Below, piece by piece: positions 18,916 to 27,651 of a stretch of DNA of 64,000 bases. Every line of letters starts with the position of its first letter. The first letter of the stretch is position 1. The stretch is from Limosilactobacillus reuteri (lineage in GTDB: Bacteria; Bacillota; Bacilli; Lactobacillales; Lactobacillaceae), in contig NZ_CP059275.1 of NCBI RefSeq assembly GCF_013694365.1, positions 1,736,001 to 1,800,000 of the forward strand. Direction: 5' to 3'. The notes under the pieces are model-generated. The model did not search any database. It saw nothing but the letters and a program-made list of their open reading frames with translations, and had not been told where the DNA came from. Both the position numbers and the translations under genes were made by a program.

Positions 18916-19692
18916 ATGAAGTTAACTAAAAACATCGCGAAAATCACTGCTGCCGTTGCAGGTGCTGTTGCCTTGGGAACATTCGCTACTGCAACTACTG
19001 CTAATGCTGATTCTGTTTACACGGTGCAAAGTGGTGATACCTTATCAAGTATTTCCTATAAGTTAGGCCATGACTTAACTTATGTTGACTCTTTAGCTTC
19101 AACTAATCAAATTGCCAATAAGAACTTAATTTATGTTGGTCAAAAGTTAGTAATTAAAGATGACGGTGAAGTAACCCAAGCAACTGCTCAACAAGCTGCT
19201 ACTTTACCTGAAGCATCTCAAGCTCCAGCATCAGCTAGTGTTGAAAGTCAACAACCTAGCCAAGCTCCGGTGGTTGCTAGTCAGGCTCCTGTAGCAACAA
19301 GCCAAGTACAATCATCAGCTGCACCGGTTTCTGCTCCTGCTCAATCACAGGCTCCAGTACAATCAGTAGCTCCACAACAATCAACTGTTTCAGCTGCTGC
19401 ACAACAAAGCTACAGTGCACCAGTACAAGCACAAGCTACTAGTTCAAACTACAGCTCAAATGTTAGTGGTAATGATGCGGCTGCTAAGGCTTGGATCGCA
19501 GCTCGTGAATCTGGTGGTAGCTACAGTGCTCGTAACGGTCAATACGTTGGTAAGTACCAATTATCAGCATCATACTTAAATGGTGACTACTCAGAAGCTA
19601 ATCAAGAACGAGTAGCTGATCAATACGTAGCTAACCGTTACGGTTCATGGAGTGCTGCTCAATCATTCTGGCAATCACACGGTTGGTACTAA
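18916..19692 (+). CDS. apf: Apf-like secreted LysM protein (second copy)
   Basis: 258 residues with the same architecture as the copy at 16522: signal peptide to about residue 32, LysM at about 34-80, then a longer Ser/Ala/Pro/Gln linker (about 85-180) rich in SQAPV units, and the lysozyme-like C-terminal domain. The last 75 residues differ from the first copy at only a few positions, and the DNA there is also close. The linkers differ strongly, so the copies diverge mainly in the wall-spanning spacer. Confidence 0.85.
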   Translation: MKLTKNIAKITAAVAGAVALGTFATATTANADSVYTVQSGDTLSSISYKLGHDLTYVDSLASTNQIANKNLIYVGQKLVIKDDGEVTQATAQQAATLPEASQAPASASVESQQPSQAPVVASQAPVATSQVQSSAAPVSAPAQSQAPVQSVAPQQSTVSAAAQQSYSAPVQAQATSSNYSSNVSGNDAAAKAWIAARESGGSYSARNGQYVGKYQLSASYLNGDYSEANQERVADQYVANRYGSWSAAQSFWQSHGWY

Positions 19693-20583
19693 ATGGCAAA
19701 AATTTGGAAGAAAGAGCCAGCATGGTTAGAGAAAAAACGTCAACTAGCAGTTATACTGCAATCACGGTTCCCAACTTTACCCGGTCAAGAAGAATGGGTA
19801 GATCCCTGGCAAAAGAAAACAACTGGTGTAAGCAGGGGTTGGCTTTCCTTACAGGAAGATAGCCTAACTGCGATGCCTCTTGAACAAGCGGTTAATGAAT
19901 ACTCAACACTATTACAAGAAAATTTAATGGAGAAGGCCATCTTTTGGCAGGATAACCAGTTAGCGGCCATGCATCTTGCAAATATTGACTGTGGACAGTT
20001 TATATATTTGTGTCCACAAATTACTCAGGAGCGTCCAATTGTCTTTAGTCCCCATCTTAACTCTGCAAACACCCATAATATTATTGTCATCAGTGCGGGG
20101 GCGAATGCGGTAATTGAAGAACGGATGGTTAATGATACGTTATTACCATCATATGAAGGGACGGAGATTTTAGTTGGAGCTAACGCGCACGTTACGTACC
20201 GGCAGGCAAATCGCTCAACTAGTAAAAATATCTATCGGACAATCCATGCATACCAAGCCCATGGTTCAACGCTGCAGTTTGAAGTAGCGAGTCAAGTTCA
20301 AACTAAAGCTACTGTCGATCTTTATAGTTTTCTGGATGGTCAAAATACTCAGTGGACCCCCACAATTGCTTTAAGAGGAACGCAGCAGTTAACCGCAATG
20401 GTTGATGGTTTTGGTAAGGAAACTTCTGCCACTCTTACCCAATATCGGGATTCAGAAATGGTCACTGGAGCACCTTTTAAAGTAAAAGCCGGCGAACCAC
20501 TCCCAATTAGCGAAGATATCTATCCATTAAAAGAATTAGCTAGTAGTGAGCGTTGGCTAAAACAAATAATGACTGCTGAATAG
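19693..20583 (+). CDS. SufD/SufB-like Fe-S assembly protein
   Basis: 296 residues. The C-terminal half has the right-handed beta-helix style of SufB/SufD proteins (NTHNIIVISAGANAVIEERM; EILVGANAHVTYRQANRST) with the family's tryptophan-containing stretch. It is shorter than typical SufD (about 420 residues), lacking part of the helical N-terminus and C-terminal end. It would work with SufC and SufB on Fe-S cluster scaffolding, but no other suf gene is in the window. A diverged minimal SufD is the best reading. Confidence 0.6.
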   Translation: MAKIWKKEPAWLEKKRQLAVILQSRFPTLPGQEEWVDPWQKKTTGVSRGWLSLQEDSLTAMPLEQAVNEYSTLLQENLMEKAIFWQDNQLAAMHLANIDCGQFIYLCPQITQERPIVFSPHLNSANTHNIIVISAGANAVIEERMVNDTLLPSYEGTEILVGANAHVTYRQANRSTSKNIYRTIHAYQAHGSTLQFEVASQVQTKATVDLYSFLDGQNTQWTPTIALRGTQQLTAMVDGFGKETSATLTQYRDSEMVTGAPFKVKAGEPLPISEDIYPLKELASSERWLKQIMTAE

Positions 20584-21162
20584 ATGGCAGAAACACGATT
20601 ACCCCGCAATCCTAAGTCGCAAGAGTGGTTAGCAAAAGATCATTCATTACAATATATTGCAGACTATAAGCCCTTCAATTTTGTTGACGGGGAAGGGGTC
20701 CGGTGTAGTTTATATGTTAGTGGATGCCTTTTTAACTGCCCCGGATGCTATAACAAGGCGGCGCAGAATTTTCATTATGGACAGCCATATACCCAGGATT
20801 TAGAAGACCAGATTATCGAAGACCTTTCGCAGAGTTATGTTCAAGGATTGACTTTATTGGGTGGCGAACCATTCCTTAATACTCAGGTTTGTCTGAAGTT
20901 AGTTAAACGGGTTCGGAAAGAATTCGGTCACGAAAAGGATATTTGGTCTTGGTCTGGTTATACTTGGGAAGAATTAATGAAGGAGTCGAGCGATAAACTT
21001 GAACTTCTACACTACCTCGATATTCTAGTCGATGGTCGATTCTTGCTGGCTAAAAAGGATCTTACCCTTCAGTTTAGAGGGAGTTCTAACCAACGAATTA
21101 TTGATGTTCCGCAATCTCTTCAAACGGGGAAAGTGGTTATTTGGGATAAGCTTGTTCATTAG
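20584..21162 (+). CDS. nrdG: Anaerobic ribonucleotide reductase activating protein
   Basis: 192 residues, family length. It is a radical-SAM enzyme: the cluster cysteines are Cys48, Cys52 and Cys55 in GCLFNCPGC, followed by the LLGGEPF loop that contacts SAM. It generates the glycyl radical on NrdD under anaerobic conditions. NrdD is the next gene, whereas in lactobacilli nrdG usually follows nrdD, in line with a pair that was originally on the opposite strand. Confidence 0.93.
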   Translation: MAETRLPRNPKSQEWLAKDHSLQYIADYKPFNFVDGEGVRCSLYVSGCLFNCPGCYNKAAQNFHYGQPYTQDLEDQIIEDLSQSYVQGLTLLGGEPFLNTQVCLKLVKRVRKEFGHEKDIWSWSGYTWEELMKESSDKLELLHYLDILVDGRFLLAKKDLTLQFRGSSNQRIIDVPQSLQTGKVVIWDKLVH

Positions 21163-23397
21163 ATGAAAGTGCAAATAATTGATAAGAAGGATCTTCAAAG
21201 TTTAACAAGTGTTCAAGTAGTTAAACGTGATGGAACAGTAACACCATTCTATTCCTATAAGATTAACCTTGTTTTAAATGCGCTCAATGCTGATGAGCAA
21301 ACTAGCCAAAGTGTTTATGTTACCTTATTGGATGCCTTGCTTAATCAAACAACTGTCACTACTAAAAAGATTGCCGATCTCTTTGTTCAAGGGCTGGTTA
21401 ATGCTAATCATGAAGAATTGGCAAAAGTTTACCGTGATTATCGCCAACATGATGAAGAAGCATTTGCCGAAGCTACTAATCCCCAAAATAAGTTAGAGCA
21501 GCTTTTCGACCGAAACTCACGGATTGTTCACGAAAATGCTAATAAAGATAGCCATGTTTTTAATACTCAACGGGACCTTGAAGCCGGAGTCGTGAGCCGT
21601 GCATTGGGGTTACGGATGCTTCCTGGTATTGTAGCTAAGGCGCATCTTCGTGGTGATATTCACTGGCATGACCTTGACTATTCACCGGTAACACCTGAAA
21701 CTAACTGTTGTTTAATTGACTTTGATGAGATGTTTAAGCATGGATTTAAGATTGGTAATGCTTGGGTTTCTTCACCACGCTCGATTCAAACAGCAACCGC
21801 GCAGATGTCGCAGATTATTGCTAACGTGGCGTCTCTGCAATATGGGGGATGTTCTGCTAATCGGATTGATCAATTATTAGAACCATATGCAAAGCTAAAT
21901 TACGAAAAGCATATGAAGGATGCCGAAGAGTGGATAGTACCAGAGAAACGAGAAGAATTTGCTCGTGAAAAGACAAAAAAGGATATTTACGATGCAATGC
22001 AGGCTTTAGAATATGAGATTAATACCCTTTATTCTAGCCAAGGTCAAACTCCATTTACGACCATTAACTTTGGCTTAGGGACAAGCTGGATTGCCCGGGA
22101 GATCCAAAAAGCCATTTTGAAGATCCGGATTAAGGGTCTTGGTAAGGAACATCGTACAGCTATTTTTCCTAAATTAACTTTTACTATTAAACGAGGCTTA
22201 AATCTTGACCCTGAAGATCCTAATTATGATATCAAGCAACTAGCGCTTGAATGTTCAACAAAGCGGATGTATCCAGATCTTTTGATGTATGACAAGATTA
22301 AGGAACTAACGGGGAGCTTTAAGACACCAATGGGTTGCCGTTCGTTCTTACAGGGATGGACAGATCCAGAAACTGGTAAAGAAGTAAACTCGGGACGGAT
22401 GAATTTAGGGGTAGTGACAGTCAACTTGCCACGGATTGCCTTGGAGGCTCATGGCAATAAGCAATTATTCTGGGAAATTTTTCAAGAGAAGATGAATATT
22501 TGTAAGATTGCCTTGGATTACCGGATTAAGCGTACTAAAGAAGCCAAGCCAGAAAATGCTCCCCTTCTTTATATGTATGGTGCATTTGGTAAACGGCTAA
22601 AGAAGACTGATAGTGTCGATGAAGTCTTTAAGAATAGTCGGGCGACCGTTTCACTAGGTTATATTGGTTTATATGAAGTATGTACGACTTTCTATGGGTC
22701 AAATTGGGAGCATAATAAAGAAGCACATGACTTTGCAATTGCAATTACTAAGGCAATGCATGATTTATGCGCTGAATGGGAAAAAGAAGAAGGATATCAC
22801 TTTAGTCTTTATTCCACCCCTGCTGAATCGTTAACAGATACATTCTGCCAAGATGATTTGAAGAAGTTTGGTCGGGTTGAAGATGTAACGGATAAGGAAT
22901 ACTACACAAATAGTTTCCACTATGATGTTCGTAAACATCCGACACCATTTGAAAAGCTATCATTTGAAGAGGCTTTTCCTAAGTATGCGGCTGGTGGTTT
23001 TATTCATTATTGCGAATATCCCAACTTACGCCAAAATCCAAAAGCTTTAGAAGCAGTTTGGGACTGGGCATATGATCATGTCGGTTATCTGGGAACAAAT
23101 ACTTCAATTGATCAGTGCTTTAAGTGTGGCTTCAAAGGTGAATTTGAAGCAACTGCTCGCGGCTTTAAATGTCCGCAGTGTGGGAACCATGACCCAGCAA
23201 CCTGTGACGTTGTTAAGCGGACATGTGGTTATCTTGGTAACCCTCAGCAGCGGCCAATGGTTCATGGACGGCATGAGGAAATTATTCACCGAGTTAAACA
23301 TATGAATGCTGGAATGATCAAGAATGCAGCTGAATTTGAACAACAGCGGCAAATGGATAATAAGGCTCATGCTCATATTACTGGTGATCAAATTTAA
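21163..23397 (+). CDS. nrdD: Anaerobic (class III) ribonucleoside-triphosphate reductase
   Basis: 744 residues. An N-terminal ATP-cone (VVKRDGTVTPFYSYKI) senses dATP/ATP. The catalytic barrel has NFGLGTSWI and MGCRSFL. A zinc ribbon (CFKCGF then CPQCG, about 651-680) precedes the radical loop RTCGYLG with Gly689. It makes deoxynucleotides without oxygen. The downstream stretch 23398-23655 is non-coding and structured. Confidence 0.95.
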   Translation: MKVQIIDKKDLQSLTSVQVVKRDGTVTPFYSYKINLVLNALNADEQTSQSVYVTLLDALLNQTTVTTKKIADLFVQGLVNANHEELAKVYRDYRQHDEEAFAEATNPQNKLEQLFDRNSRIVHENANKDSHVFNTQRDLEAGVVSRALGLRMLPGIVAKAHLRGDIHWHDLDYSPVTPETNCCLIDFDEMFKHGFKIGNAWVSSPRSIQTATAQMSQIIANVASLQYGGCSANRIDQLLEPYAKLNYEKHMKDAEEWIVPEKREEFAREKTKKDIYDAMQALEYEINTLYSSQGQTPFTTINFGLGTSWIAREIQKAILKIRIKGLGKEHRTAIFPKLTFTIKRGLNLDPEDPNYDIKQLALECSTKRMYPDLLMYDKIKELTGSFKTPMGCRSFLQGWTDPETGKEVNSGRMNLGVVTVNLPRIALEAHGNKQLFWEIFQEKMNICKIALDYRIKRTKEAKPENAPLLYMYGAFGKRLKKTDSVDEVFKNSRATVSLGYIGLYEVCTTFYGSNWEHNKEAHDFAIAITKAMHDLCAEWEKEEGYHFSLYSTPAESLTDTFCQDDLKKFGRVEDVTDKEYYTNSFHYDVRKHPTPFEKLSFEEAFPKYAAGGFIHYCEYPNLRQNPKALEAVWDWAYDHVGYLGTNTSIDQCFKCGFKGEFEATARGFKCPQCGNHDPATCDVVKRTCGYLGNPQQRPMVHGRHEEIIHRVKHMNAGMIKNAAEFEQQRQMDNKAHAHITGDQI

Positions 23398-23449
23398 TAA
23401 ATCCTAAATTTCAAGAATAAGTTAGCCACTGGACTCAAATAAATAATAC

Positions 23450-23545
23450 TGACCAATTGATTATTGGTTGATGGAGCTGTGATATCTCTTGGTAGAAGGC
23501 CTTACGATAGATATCCATTGACGAATGTCAACCAATTAAGACCCT
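23450..23545 (+). ncRNA. Candidate structured RNA with alternative pairings
   Basis: ATTGGTTGA (23463-23471) can pair with TCAACCAAT (23528-23536) over 9 bp, enclosing GATATCT (23481-23487) paired with AGATATC (23509-23515). The same ATTGG can instead pair with CCAAT just upstream (23453-23457). A T5 run follows the outer stem (about 23544-23549). Two mutually exclusive stems before a T-run is an attenuator-like layout. I do not recognise a known riboswitch family. It may be only an unusual terminator. Confidence 0.35.
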
Positions 23546-23561
23546 TTTTAGTAAATAACCA

Positions 23562-23655
23562 AAAATGCGAACTACAATTTTTGATTAAATCAAAAATCAT
23601 AGTTCGCATTTTCTTAGTTAGAAGCTAGAAAATAATAGTTAATTCCCAGCCTCTT
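23562..23655 (-). terminator. Long hairpin plus inverted AAGAGGCTGGGAA motif
   Basis: Bases 23562-23586 and 23588-23612 are nearly perfect reverse complements (two mismatches); the stem starts AAAATGCGAACTA. Flanking A and T runs would allow termination in both directions. On the minus strand the hairpin is preceded by AAGAGGCTGGGAA (23655-23643), the same 13 bases as at 9188-9200. The next gene starts directly after it, with no ribosome-binding site. Confidence 0.6.
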
Positions 23656-25032
23656 ATGACCAAAATTAGCGTTAAAACTAAACTTAAAGCTGTTGAAGAA
23701 TATGCCAACGGTAATGTTACTTTAGCATCAGTTAGGCATAAATACGGGATTGCTGAACATGATTTCCAAATTTGGGTGGGAATTTATGCAAGATTTGGTA
23801 AAGGACCATTACTCAATCCACCCAAAGTAACTGGGGATTTTCGGTTAAATCTGGTAAAGTGGAAACAAGAAAATTTGGCGTCAATTTCAGAAACTTGTAT
23901 TCACTTTGGATATCGTTCCCCAGGTTCAGTGTATCAGTGGGAATGTCTCTATAACAAGCAAGGGCCACAGGCTTTACTGAGATTGCGTCGGGGAAGGAAA
24001 CCTAAAAATGGTCAAACGACACGACAAGAATCAAGACAAGCTTCTTCAGCTCCAAAAACAGAACCAAACCTTACAAAGAGAAAACTTATTGTTAAAGATA
24101 CAACTCGATGCCTCAAAAAAATTGACAGCCTTGAGAAAGCATCCAAAAAAGAACTCGCACAAGTAATTTATGACCTCAAGGCTAAATACTTATTAAAGGA
24201 TTTGATCGATGCACTTCCCATTTCCATGTCAACCTATCAGTATTGGCAAAATCGGTTTGAACATCCGGATGAGGATGAAGAAGAACTTAAAGCCGTTATT
24301 AAAGGCCTCTTTAACTACTACCAAGCTGAATACGGCGTACGCCGTTTAAGCACTCAAATTCGAGACTACTATCGCTTAATTGGTAAAAAGACACCTAATC
24401 ATAAGCGCATTCAGCGCTTAATGCATGAAATGGAACTTAAATGTATCAAATATAATCGGCAAGTCCGTAAGTATGATTCCTCTAAGGGACCAAATGGCAA
24501 GAAAGCTAAGAATAAGCTAAATCGGCGTTTTATGAGTAACCGTAAATATCAGAAAATGGTTTGTAACATTACAGAATTAAAGGCTCATGATGGGCGAAAA
24601 GTGTACTTAGAAATTATTAAGGACTTGGCAACTAACCAGATTCTCACTTGGTCAATCAGTCAACATCCAAATCTTCAATTCGCATTAGATCCACTCCAGC
24701 AATTACTTAAGCAGTTACCTCATACAGGATACCAATTAACTTTACATACTGATCAAGGCTGGCACTATCAACATCGTGCTTGGCGCAAACTACTTCGTCA
24801 GGGAAACATTAGGCAAAGCATGTCGCATCGAGCAACCTGTCTGGATAACGCTGCCTGTGAAACAGTCTTTAGTAAACTGAAAGCAGAAATTGGTCCTGAT
24901 ACCAGTTATCGCAATCAAGAAGAATTAAGCCAAGCAATTAATGAATGGATTCACTTTTACAACGAACGCCGTATTCAGACAAAACTAGGCAACCAAACTC
25001 CACTTCAATATGAGCAGAATCTAGTTGCCTAG
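23656..25032 (+). CDS. IS3-family (IS150-like) transposase, single fused frame, first catalytic Asp changed
   Basis: 458 residues. It has two N-terminal helix-turn-helix repeats (VKTKLKAVEEYANGNV; FRLNLVKWKQEN), a basic linker, and an integrase core. The core shows Asp366 (LHTDQGWHYQ) and Glu402 (DNAACETVF) exactly 35 residues apart, as in IS3 DD(35)E enzymes. The first Asp, expected in the strand before ITELK, is Asn304 (CNITELK), one G-to-A change away. This copy is probably inactive. IS3 elements usually split OrfA and OrfB with a -1 frameshift; here both are in one frame. No terminal repeats are retained. Confidence 0.88.
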   Translation: MTKISVKTKLKAVEEYANGNVTLASVRHKYGIAEHDFQIWVGIYARFGKGPLLNPPKVTGDFRLNLVKWKQENLASISETCIHFGYRSPGSVYQWECLYNKQGPQALLRLRRGRKPKNGQTTRQESRQASSAPKTEPNLTKRKLIVKDTTRCLKKIDSLEKASKKELAQVIYDLKAKYLLKDLIDALPISMSTYQYWQNRFEHPDEDEEELKAVIKGLFNYYQAEYGVRRLSTQIRDYYRLIGKKTPNHKRIQRLMHEMELKCIKYNRQVRKYDSSKGPNGKKAKNKLNRRFMSNRKYQKMVCNITELKAHDGRKVYLEIIKDLATNQILTWSISQHPNLQFALDPLQQLLKQLPHTGYQLTLHTDQGWHYQHRAWRKLLRQGNIRQSMSHRATCLDNAACETVFSKLKAEIGPDTSYRNQEELSQAINEWIHFYNERRIQTKLGNQTPLQYEQNLVA

Positions 25033-25710
25033 TTGAACAATAAAGATAATAATCAAAATAACAATAAGCGGCGACCTACGCGGGTTGAGCTTTATGACAC
25101 TCCTAAGCCAGGAGAAGAAAAGAAAAAACGTTCTTTCTTTAATCGTAAACCTAAACAGACTACCCCTAACCATAAACATAAGACAGCATCCCCTAACAAG
25201 AAAAAGAATCCATATGGAATTTCACGTCGGATGTTCAAGGTCATTTTAGGCTGTCTATTAGTTGTCTTAATTGCAACCATTGTTATTTTCTTAGTTAAAC
25301 AACAGGACCCTGTTAATGTTGATAGCAATGACACTACTGTCTCCACAAGCACTTCATCACGCAAGAAGCATAAAAAGAGCAGCAGTAGCAGTCATAAGCA
25401 TCGTTCAAGTTCCAATGACAGTGATGACAATGATACTCAAGATACTTATAGTATTTCAACTCCTAGTCGTTCGAATAACACGCCTCAATCAAGTCATCCA
25501 ACTAACCAACAACCAGCTACTAACTCTTCCTCAACTCCGCAACAAAACCAACCATCGCAGGAAGAACACCATGATCAAGGCAACAGCCAACAACAATCTA
25601 CTTCACAACCAGCAAGCAACAATTCTGGGTCACAGCCTAATCAAAGTTCGCAAAGTACTAGCTCCCAGTCAAACCCGCAACCTGCTTCATCTCAAAATAA
25701 TCAACATTAA
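25033..25710 (+). CDS. Single-pass membrane protein with disordered Ser/Gln/Asn-rich tail
   Basis: 225 residues from a TTG start. Residues 1-64 are hydrophilic and Lys/Asn-rich, and presumably cytosolic. One membrane segment follows (about 68-90, VILGCLLVVLIATIVIFLV). The remaining 135 residues are low-complexity Ser, Gln, Asn and His with runs such as SSSSSHKHRSSS and QQNQPSQ. No enzyme motif or sortase signal is visible. It could be a wall-spanning or division-associated protein, but I do not recognise it. Confidence 0.65.
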   Translation: MNNKDNNQNNNKRRPTRVELYDTPKPGEEKKKRSFFNRKPKQTTPNHKHKTASPNKKKNPYGISRRMFKVILGCLLVVLIATIVIFLVKQQDPVNVDSNDTTVSTSTSSRKKHKKSSSSSHKHRSSSNDSDDNDTQDTYSISTPSRSNNTPQSSHPTNQQPATNSSSTPQQNQPSQEEHHDQGNSQQQSTSQPASNNSGSQPNQSSQSTSSQSNPQPASSQNNQH

Positions 25711-27516
25711 ATGGCTCAGGTTGCTGTTATGTCCCCAGATGGATCAGTTAAGAAGATCGATCGGGATTCACAAGAAGGTTTAGAAGCATTACGTAAGCTT
25801 TCTGCATTAATGTTAAAGGCTGCACTAAAACAAGAATTTAAAGGTATCCGACTTGGTGAAGCTGTCGCTGACGAAGATGGTTTCCACGTTGATTCTGATA
25901 AAGATAATCAACAAGTTTCTGCTGACGAATTACCAGCTCTTGAAGACGTAATCAAGGGAATGGCAAAGAACGATGTTAAGGTAGAATTTGTTGAAGTACC
26001 TGTAGAGGAAGCACTTGCCGAAGTAAAAGATGATCGTTTCTCAACTGAATTGATCAATGAAAATGCTAAAGACGGCAAAGTAGCAATGTACCAACTTGGT
26101 GATGTCAAAGCTGTTGCAGATGATGACATTCTTTTATATGGTAACGTTGTTAAAAACTTACGCCTTCTTTCTGTTGCTGGTGCTTACTGGAAAGGTATGT
26201 CTTCAAATCCAATGCTTCAACGGATTTACGGAACTGTCTTCTACAAGAAGGACGCATTAGAAGAAGACTTAAAGAAACGTCAAGAAGCTAAGGAACGTGA
26301 CCACCGTGTTATCGGTAACCAACTTGACCTCTTCTTTGTTGATCCTAAAGTTGGTGCCGGTTTACCATACTGGTTACCAAAAGGTGCTACTATTCGCCGG
26401 ACCATCGAACGTTACATTATTGACCGGGAAGTTGCCGATGGTTACCAACACGTTTATACTCCAGTCCTGATGAATCTTGATGCATACAAGACTTCTGGTC
26501 ACTGGGAGCACTACCGCGATGATATGTTCCCACCAATGGACATGGGTGATGGCGAAATGCTTGAATTACGGCCAATGAACTGCCCAAGCCATATTCAAGT
26601 TTACAAGCACCATATTCGTTCATACCGTGATCTCCCATTACGAATTGCTGAGCTTGGTATGATGCACCGTTATGAAAAATCAGGTGCTCTTTCTGGTCTT
26701 CAACGGGTTCGTGAAATGACTTTGAACGATGGCCACACTTTCGTTACCCTTGACCAAATTCGTTCTGAATTCGCAAAGATTTTGAAGTTGATCATGAGCG
26801 TTTACGAAGACTTTGATATTACTGACTACAGCTTCCGTCTTTCTCTTCGTGACCCTAAGAACGTTAAGAAGTACTATGCTAATGACGAAATGTGGGAAAA
26901 ATCCCAATCAATGTTGAAATCAGCAATGGACGATCTTAACCTTGATTATTATGAAGCTGAAGGTGAAGCTGCCTTCTATGGTCCAAAACTTGATATTCAA
27001 ACTAAGACTGCTCTTGGGAATGACGAAACAATGTCAACTATTCAACTTGACTTTATGCTTCCAGAACGATTCGGACTTTCCTACGTTGGTCAAGACGGTA
27101 AAGAACATCAACCAGTTATGATTCACCGTGGTGTTGTTGGAACAATGGAACGGTTCATGGCTTACTTAACAGAAATTTACAAGGGTGCATTCCCAACTTG
27201 GTTAGCCCCAGAACAAGTCCACATTATCCCTGTTAACGAAGAAGCCCATGGTGAATACGCAGATAACCTCGCTAAGAAGATGAAGGCTGCTAACATTCGG
27301 GTTAATGTTGACCACCGAAATGAAAAGATGGGCTACAAGATTCGTGAAGCTCAAACACAAAAGGTTCCATACACTCTTGTTGTTGGAGACGATGAAAAGA
27401 ATAACAATGGTGTATCTGTTCGTAAGTACGGTGAAAAGGAACAAAATGAAATGAGTCAAGAAGCATTTATGAATGAAATTCTTGAAGATATTGCTTCTTA
27501 CTCCCGTGAAAAGTAA
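25711..27516 (+). CDS. thrS: Threonyl-tRNA synthetase without TGS domain, editing site degenerate
   Basis: 601 residues, shorter than the usual 640. The catalytic core is intact: zinc ligands in MNCPSH, NDGHTF and MIHRGVVG, motif 2 in [17 protein letters not shown], and a C-terminal anticodon-binding domain ([11 protein letters not shown]). The N-terminal TGS domain is missing. In the editing domain the HxxAH signature is replaced by RKLSALM (28-34), and the CxxxH signature by AVADDD (about 134-139). It should charge tRNA-Thr but probably cannot clear Ser-tRNA-Thr. It may be a second paralogue rather than the housekeeping enzyme. Confidence 0.85.
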   Translation: MAQVAVMSPDGSVKKIDRDSQEGLEALRKLSALMLKAALKQEFKGIRLGEAVADEDGFHVDSDKDNQQVSADELPALEDVIKGMAKNDVKVEFVEVPVEEALAEVKDDRFSTELINENAKDGKVAMYQLGDVKAVADDDILLYGNVVKNLRLLSVAGAYWKGMSSNPMLQRIYGTVFYKKDALEEDLKKRQEAKERDHRVIGNQLDLFFVDPKVGAGLPYWLPKGATIRRTIERYIIDREVADGYQHVYTPVLMNLDAYKTSGHWEHYRDDMFPPMDMGDGEMLELRPMNCPSHIQVYKHHIRSYRDLPLRIAELGMMHRYEKSGALSGLQRVREMTLNDGHTFVTLDQIRSEFAKILKLIMSVYEDFDITDYSFRLSLRDPKNVKKYYANDEMWEKSQSMLKSAMDDLNLDYYEAEGEAAFYGPKLDIQTKTALGNDETMSTIQLDFMLPERFGLSYVGQDGKEHQPVMIHRGVVGTMERFMAYLTEIYKGAFPTWLAPEQVHIIPVNEEAHGEYADNLAKKMKAANIRVNVDHRNEKMGYKIREAQTQKVPYTLVVGDDEKNNNGVSVRKYGEKEQNEMSQEAFMNEILEDIASYSREK

Positions 27517-27651
27517 ATGTCTACTATGAACGATTTATTTAAAGCAATGGGTAAAGCTACTGAAGAACATCATGCTAGCGGTCTTTTATTTGAAGCTAAA
27601 ACTGATACACCTGCTGGTATTGGTCAAGGTATCCTTAACGTTCGCAAGTAA
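27517..27651 (+). CDS. Small hypothetical protein (44 aa)
   Basis: An open frame of 44 codons fills exactly the space between the thrS stop and the next GTG. The product begins MSTMNDLFKAMG and ends GILNVRK. It is hydrophilic, with no membrane segment or signal. I do not recognise it. Its exact fit between neighbours with no spare bases indicates that it was annotated as a gene in the source. Confidence 0.45.
   Translation: MSTMNDLFKAMGKATEEHHASGLLFEAKTDTPAGIGQGILNVRK

Noticed and set aside
23398-23655. Known riboswitch or T-box
   Set aside because: No conserved box of a known class is recognisable; kept only as a weak structured-RNA candidate.
25316-25783. 155-codon frame overlapping the disordered membrane protein
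   Set aside because: It is the +1 shadow of the low-complexity Ser/Gln/Asn tail and runs into thrS; no independent support.
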